64,000 bases of DNA from Streptomyces bathyalis (GTDB taxonomy: Bacteria; Actinomycetota; Actinomycetes; Streptomycetales; Streptomycetaceae), in contig NZ_CP048882.1 in assembly GCF_015910445.1 (NCBI RefSeq), forward strand, positions 7,065,501 through 7,129,500, read 5' to 3'. Position 1 is the stretch's first letter, and each line of letters begins with the position of its first letter. A model generated the notes under the pieces. The model saw only the letters and a list, made by a program, of their open reading frames with translations. It made no database searches and was not told where the DNA came from. Both the position numbers and the translations under genes were made by a program. This document shows, piece by piece, positions 60,456 to 64,000 of this stretch.

Positions 60456-62159
60456 TCAGAGCGCTGACAGCTCCGCAACCAGGTCGTCCAGACCCAGCGA
60501 CCCCTGCGACAGGGCGGCCATGTGCCACTGCTTCGGGTCGAATTCGTCCCCGTGCGCCTTGCGTGCCGCCTCACGTCCCGTCAGCCAGGCGCGCTCGCCC
60601 AGCTTGTAGCCGATCGCCTGCCCCGGCATGCCGAGGTAGCGCACCAGCTCGCTCTCCACGAAGTCCGCGGGACGGCCGCTGTGCATGCCGAAGAACTCCT
60701 GCGCGAGCTCGGGGGTCCACTGCTCGCCCGGACGGAAGGGCGAGTCGTCCGGGATGCGCAGCTGAAGATGCATGCCGATGTCGACGATGACCCGCGTCGC
60801 GCGCATCATCTGCGCGTCCAGATAACCCAGCCGCTGCTCGGCGTTGGCGAGGAAGCCGAGCTCGTCCATGAGCCGCTCCGCGTACAGCGCCCAGCCCTCG
60901 GCGTTGGCGCTGACCATGCCGACCGTCGTCTGGTAGCGGGAGAGTTCGTCAGCGACGTGTGCCCACTGCGCCAGCTGCAGATGGTGGCCCGGCACGCCCT
61001 CGTGGTACCAGGTGGAGACCAGGTCGTAGACGGGGAAGCGGGTCTCACCCATGGTGGGCAGCCAAGTGCGGCCCGGGCGGGAGAAGTCCAGTGACGGCTG
61101 GGTGTAGTACGGCGCCGCCGCGCCGCCCGGGGGAGCGATGCGGGACTCCACGCGCTTGACGCGCTCGGCCAGTTCGAAGTGGGTGCCGTCCAGCTTCTCG
61201 ATCGCCTCGTCCATGAGGCCCTGAAGCCACTCGCGCACCTCGTCGACCCCTTCGACGGCCTCGCCCTCGGTGTCGAGATGGCGCAGAGCCTCCCACGGAG
61301 TGGCAGCGCCCGGCAGGATCTTCTCCGCCTCGGTGCGCATCTCGCCGAGCAGCCGGTGGAATTCGGCCCAGCCGTAGGCGTACGCCTCGTCCAGGTCGAG
61401 GTCCGCGCCGTTCCAGTAGCGCGCCCACCGGGCGTACCGCTCGCGGCCGACGGTCTCCGGGGAGCCGGCGACGCCGGGCTGGTACACGTCACGGAGCCAG
61501 TCGCGAAGCTCCCTGATCGCACCGGTTCCCTCGGCCGCGGCGGACTCGAGGACCTCGTGCAGCGCCTCGGGGCCTTCCGCCGCGAAGGCGGCGAACCAGC
61601 CCTTGCCGTCGCCGTTCTCCCCTTCGCCGACCCACTCGTCCAGCTGCCCGAGGACGGTGGAGACCTGGCGGGGCCCCGCGTGCAGACCCTTGGCCAGACC
61701 GGCCTCGAGCGACTCGCGGTAGCCGTCGAGGGCCTCGGGCACCGCGCGCAGCCGCTGGGCGACGTTCGTCCAGTCCGCCAGCGTCTCCGACGGCATGACG
61801 GTGAAGATCCCGCGCACCGCGTGGACGGGGGAGTGGAGGTTGCTGACAGCACGCAGGCCTTCCTGCGCGTCGTGCACGGCGAGTTCCGCCGTCAGCCGCT
61901 CCCGCAGCAGCCGGGCGCAGCGCCGTTCCGCGTCGCTGTCGGCTCCGGGCCGCTCCTCGGCCTCGGCGAGACGGCGCAATGTGGTGCGGCTCAGCTCGGC
62001 GAGGCCCTCCTGACCCGCAGGGGAGAAGTCGGGAAGGCGGCTGTGACTCTCCGGCACTCCGAGGTACGTGCCGGTGATCGGGTCGAGTTCGACGAGAGCG
62101 TCGACGTAGGCGTCGGCGACCTGTCGCGGCAGGGGGGTGGGGTTCATGGGATCGGACAT
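60456..62159 (-). CDS. DUF885 family putative metallopeptidase-like protein
   Basis: A 567-residue mainly helical protein of the DUF885 family. The motif YHEGVPGHHLQLAQ resembles a metallopeptidase HExxH-type helix (His-Glu-x-x-Pro-Gly-His-His), with a downstream Glu in EGWALYAERLMDELG as likely third ligand. The family includes proteins related to carboxypeptidase M32/M3 folds; the substrate is unknown. No signal peptide. The start ATG 62159 is chosen over the open frame to 62201, giving SDPMNPTPLPRQVADAYVD, typical of the family. It is likely cotranscribed with nothing: the GNAT gene lies 147 bases upstream. Confidence 0.85.
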   Translation of the reverse strand: MSDPMNPTPLPRQVADAYVDALVELDPITGTYLGVPESHSRLPDFSPAGQEGLAELSRTTLRRLAEAEERPGADSDAERRCARLLRERLTAELAVHDAQEGLRAVSNLHSPVHAVRGIFTVMPSETLADWTNVAQRLRAVPEALDGYRESLEAGLAKGLHAGPRQVSTVLGQLDEWVGEGENGDGKGWFAAFAAEGPEALHEVLESAAAEGTGAIRELRDWLRDVYQPGVAGSPETVGRERYARWARYWNGADLDLDEAYAYGWAEFHRLLGEMRTEAEKILPGAATPWEALRHLDTEGEAVEGVDEVREWLQGLMDEAIEKLDGTHFELAERVKRVESRIAPPGGAAAPYYTQPSLDFSRPGRTWLPTMGETRFPVYDLVSTWYHEGVPGHHLQLAQWAHVADELSRYQTTVGMVSANAEGWALYAERLMDELGFLANAEQRLGYLDAQMMRATRVIVDIGMHLQLRIPDDSPFRPGEQWTPELAQEFFGMHSGRPADFVESELVRYLGMPGQAIGYKLGERAWLTGREAARKAHGDEFDPKQWHMAALSQGSLGLDDLVAELSAL

Positions 62160-62305
62160 GCTCCCATCCTGGTACGCGCAGGCCCCCGGCGTCATCAGCA
62201 TCCGCCGTGCCGGGGGCCCGCGAGGCTTCCACTGGTCACCGGCCCGCCGCGGTCACCCTGCGGTGCCCCGGGTCCGGTGCTTCCGTCCGCGCGGCCGCCG
62301 GCCGC

Positions 62306-63802
62306 TCAGCGCCGCCCGTCGAAGGACGCCGGGGCACCGGCCGGGACCACGACAGGCGCGCCTGAGACGGACGTCGATGCGGAAGCCGCCGCGCTGCCCG
62401 CGACTCCGGGAGCGTCACCCGTGAGCCGGGCGGTGATGACGAGCGTCCGGTCCTCGACCTGGTGGTCGAGGGGCATCCCCAGCTTGCGCATCGCGGCGAC
62501 CATGGCCGTGTTCGACGCCTGGGTGACGGCGTAGACGTCGGAGGACCCCGCCTCGATCGCCAACCGGGCCAGCCGGCGCAGCAGTTCGGTGCCGATGCCC
62601 CTGTGCTGCCAGTCGTCCTCCACGATGAGGGCGACCTCGGCCTCGTCGCCGTCCCACAGCAGGTGGCCCAGAGCGACCAGCTTCCCCGACGCCGTCCGGG
62701 CCGCCAGCGTCCGGCCGAAGTGCGGCGAGAGCAGGTGGCGCAGGTAGCGGTCGGCCTCGCTCACAGGACCGTGGTAGCGCTGGGCCAGCGTCTCCCTCGA
62801 GCACCGCTCGTGCATCTTCACGGCGGCATCCAGGTCGGCGGTGTCCGCGCGCCGCACGGTGACCGGCAGGCCCTCGGGCAGCGTCAGCCTGTCCGGGGAG
62901 CGCGGGACGCGGGCGCGCGCACCCAGCACCCGGTCCAGCTCCACGAGGGCACCGGCCCGAGCGAACTCTGCGGGTGTGAAGGGCAGTTGAGGCCGTTCGA
63001 TGACGAGGACGCCACCGGCCGGGTCCGGCAGCCGCAGCACGGTCTCCTCGTACGTTCCCTCCGGCGGCACCTCGAGCGATGACGCCACTCCGGAGACGGG
63101 CGAAACGGCCGGCACAGACCGCACGGTGCACCGGCCGAGCAACTGCCGTAGCGCGAGCGGCAGTTCGGCGGTGTCGAGGGCCGTGCGGGCGGCCAGGCGC
63201 AGCACGCGGGTCGGGGTGTCGACGAGGTCGTGCGCGTCGGCCCGCTCGACCCAGGTGCTGGTTCCGCCCGCCTCGTTCACGAGCCTTGTCAGTTCGCTGG
63301 CCTCCAGATCCTCGGGTGCGCGCAGGACGAACTCGTCCATGGCGTGCTCGCCGCCGGGCGTCGTGCTCCCGCCGGAGTTCTCGCCCTTCTTCCGGTCCTC
63401 CCCGTCCGTGCCGTCCGCCTTCGGGCCGACGGCCGGGCTCTCCCCGTTGGGTCCACCGGAGCTCGTAGCGTCCCCAGGCCGAAGGCCCAAGGTCGGGGTC
63501 TCCCCGGGCCGGAGGCCCAGGGGAAAGGTCTGCAACGAAACGATGTCCACCCCCTGCCGGGCGAACGCCCCGCACAGCTGCGCGAGGGTCCCCGGCTCGT
63601 CAGGAACAGTCGTGCGCATCCGCCACAGCGAAGTCGCCCCGGTCGACTGGGACTTCACTCCGGCCGGGACGGCACCCGCGGCGTCTCCCGGCGGTGACTG
63701 CGGGCGGTGTCGGAGGAACAGCGAGCGGCAGTTGCCGAGCCTCGCGAGGAGGCCGCGGAGGTCCTGCCGGGATCGCTGCTCGTTCTGTGACATGTCAGTC
63801 AT
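62306..63802 (-). CDS. ACT-GNAT fusion acetyltransferase
   Basis: A 498-residue protein: an ACT-like amino-acid-binding region (about 60-185, with RMRTTVPDEPGTLAQLCGAFARQGVDIVSLQTF), a long middle, then a GNAT domain (about 315-460) with the acetyl-CoA loop DDWQHRGIGTELLRRL and a C-terminal low-complexity tail. ACT-GNAT proteins of actinomycetes are amino-acid-regulated protein lysine acetyltransferases (from memory, Micromonospora MaKat). Residues 96-152 are an insertion rich in Gly/Pro/Asp/Lys with the repeat LGLRPG(E/D). ATG 63802 follows GAGGGTGG. No clear promoter is visible in the remaining 198 bases. Confidence 0.8.
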   Translation of the reverse strand: MTDMSQNEQRSRQDLRGLLARLGNCRSLFLRHRPQSPPGDAAGAVPAGVKSQSTGATSLWRMRTTVPDEPGTLAQLCGAFARQGVDIVSLQTFPLGLRPGETPTLGLRPGDATSSGGPNGESPAVGPKADGTDGEDRKKGENSGGSTTPGGEHAMDEFVLRAPEDLEASELTRLVNEAGGTSTWVERADAHDLVDTPTRVLRLAARTALDTAELPLALRQLLGRCTVRSVPAVSPVSGVASSLEVPPEGTYEETVLRLPDPAGGVLVIERPQLPFTPAEFARAGALVELDRVLGARARVPRSPDRLTLPEGLPVTVRRADTADLDAAVKMHERCSRETLAQRYHGPVSEADRYLRHLLSPHFGRTLAARTASGKLVALGHLLWDGDEAEVALIVEDDWQHRGIGTELLRRLARLAIEAGSSDVYAVTQASNTAMVAAMRKLGMPLDHQVEDRTLVITARLTGDAPGVAGSAAASASTSVSGAPVVVPAGAPASFDGRR

Positions 63803-64000
63803 GGGACCACCCTCACGCACCGGCATTGCCTGATCAAGAACGCCTTGTGACCGATGAGTTAAGGATGTTCTGTCCGGTCGATACCGCTTTCTTCCCCGCC
63901 GTCGCGAGGACCGCGACGGGTGCAAGCGGTCCCTGCCTCTTCGCGTACGAGCCTGCGCAGTACGCGCCCGCATCTGCGCGCGTACCACCTCTGGAAGACG
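63803..64000. other. Upstream region of ACT-GNAT gene, window edge
   Basis: No gene is recognisable in the final 198 bases. An AT-richer stretch (about 63825-63880) presumably holds the minus-strand promoter of the ACT-GNAT gene; I could not identify a reliable -35/-10 pair. Confidence 0.4.

Overview
The window is about 64 kb of very GC-rich DNA with strong third-position G/C bias, frequent GTG and TTG starts, purine-rich GGAGG-type ribosome binding sites and long spurious antisense frames. Gene content (a GcvP chain, a tuf3-like second EF-Tu, LCP protein, UppP, Lnt, DUF5999, PadR and XRE-cupin regulators, many orphan SDRs) points to a Streptomyces-type actinomycete chromosome. I saw no tRNA, rRNA, CRISPR array, insertion sequence, integrase or phage gene. 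It reads as ordinary chromosomal housekeeping and accessory DNA, not a mobile island.

Layout. 1-8.8 kb: 3' end of gcvP, DUF5999, an unrecognised protein, a GCS2-type ligase, a CPBP membrane protease, a divergent PhzF/PadR pair, a DUF4232 lipoprotein and a Clp-N-only protein. 8.9-14.5 kb: two EamA/DMT permeases, a split-barrel flavin protein divergent from a MocR regulator, a LysR regulator and a Tat-exported Rieske lipoprotein. 14.5-25.1 kb: an S9 peptidase, a translationally coupled HipA-like kinase/DUF3037 pair, two tandem SDRs (fabG-like), an orphan oligopeptide-type binding protein, ung, and a TetR/FAD-monooxygenase divergon with a striking double-dyad operator. 25.1-31.1 kb: lnt, a secreted GH92 alpha-mannosidase and a [2Fe-2S] sugar-acid dehydratase of the IlvD/Edd family.

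31.2-36.7 kb is the most unusual part: a minus-strand block encoding a small membrane protein, a NodB-deacetylase/GT2 fusion whose deacetylase half has lost its catalytic and metal-binding residues, an LCP ligase, and a TPR protein whose N-terminus looks like a caspase fold without its His/Cys dyad. I infer a surface-glycopolymer synthesis and wall-attachment locus with two pseudoenzyme modules. A gene-free stretch of about 1.1 kb with hairpins precedes it.

37.8-50 kb: a DMT permease, uppP, a TVP38-type membrane protein, a divergent EF-Tu with a leader hairpin and a strong terminator, a spermidine-synthase-like protein, a hotdog thioesterase, DedA, gamma carbonic anhydrase, a hexapeptide acyltransferase, a DMT/XRE-cupin divergon, YbaK, GNAT, a CoA-binding protein and YigZ. 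50-64 kb: a DHA2 exporter, paired MarR-like operators, asnB, an SDR, sbcD-sbcC, another SDR, a DUF885 protein and an ACT-GNAT protein. Several operons end in perfect-stem hairpins, listed as terminators. Names rest on motif recognition by eye; no database search was possible.
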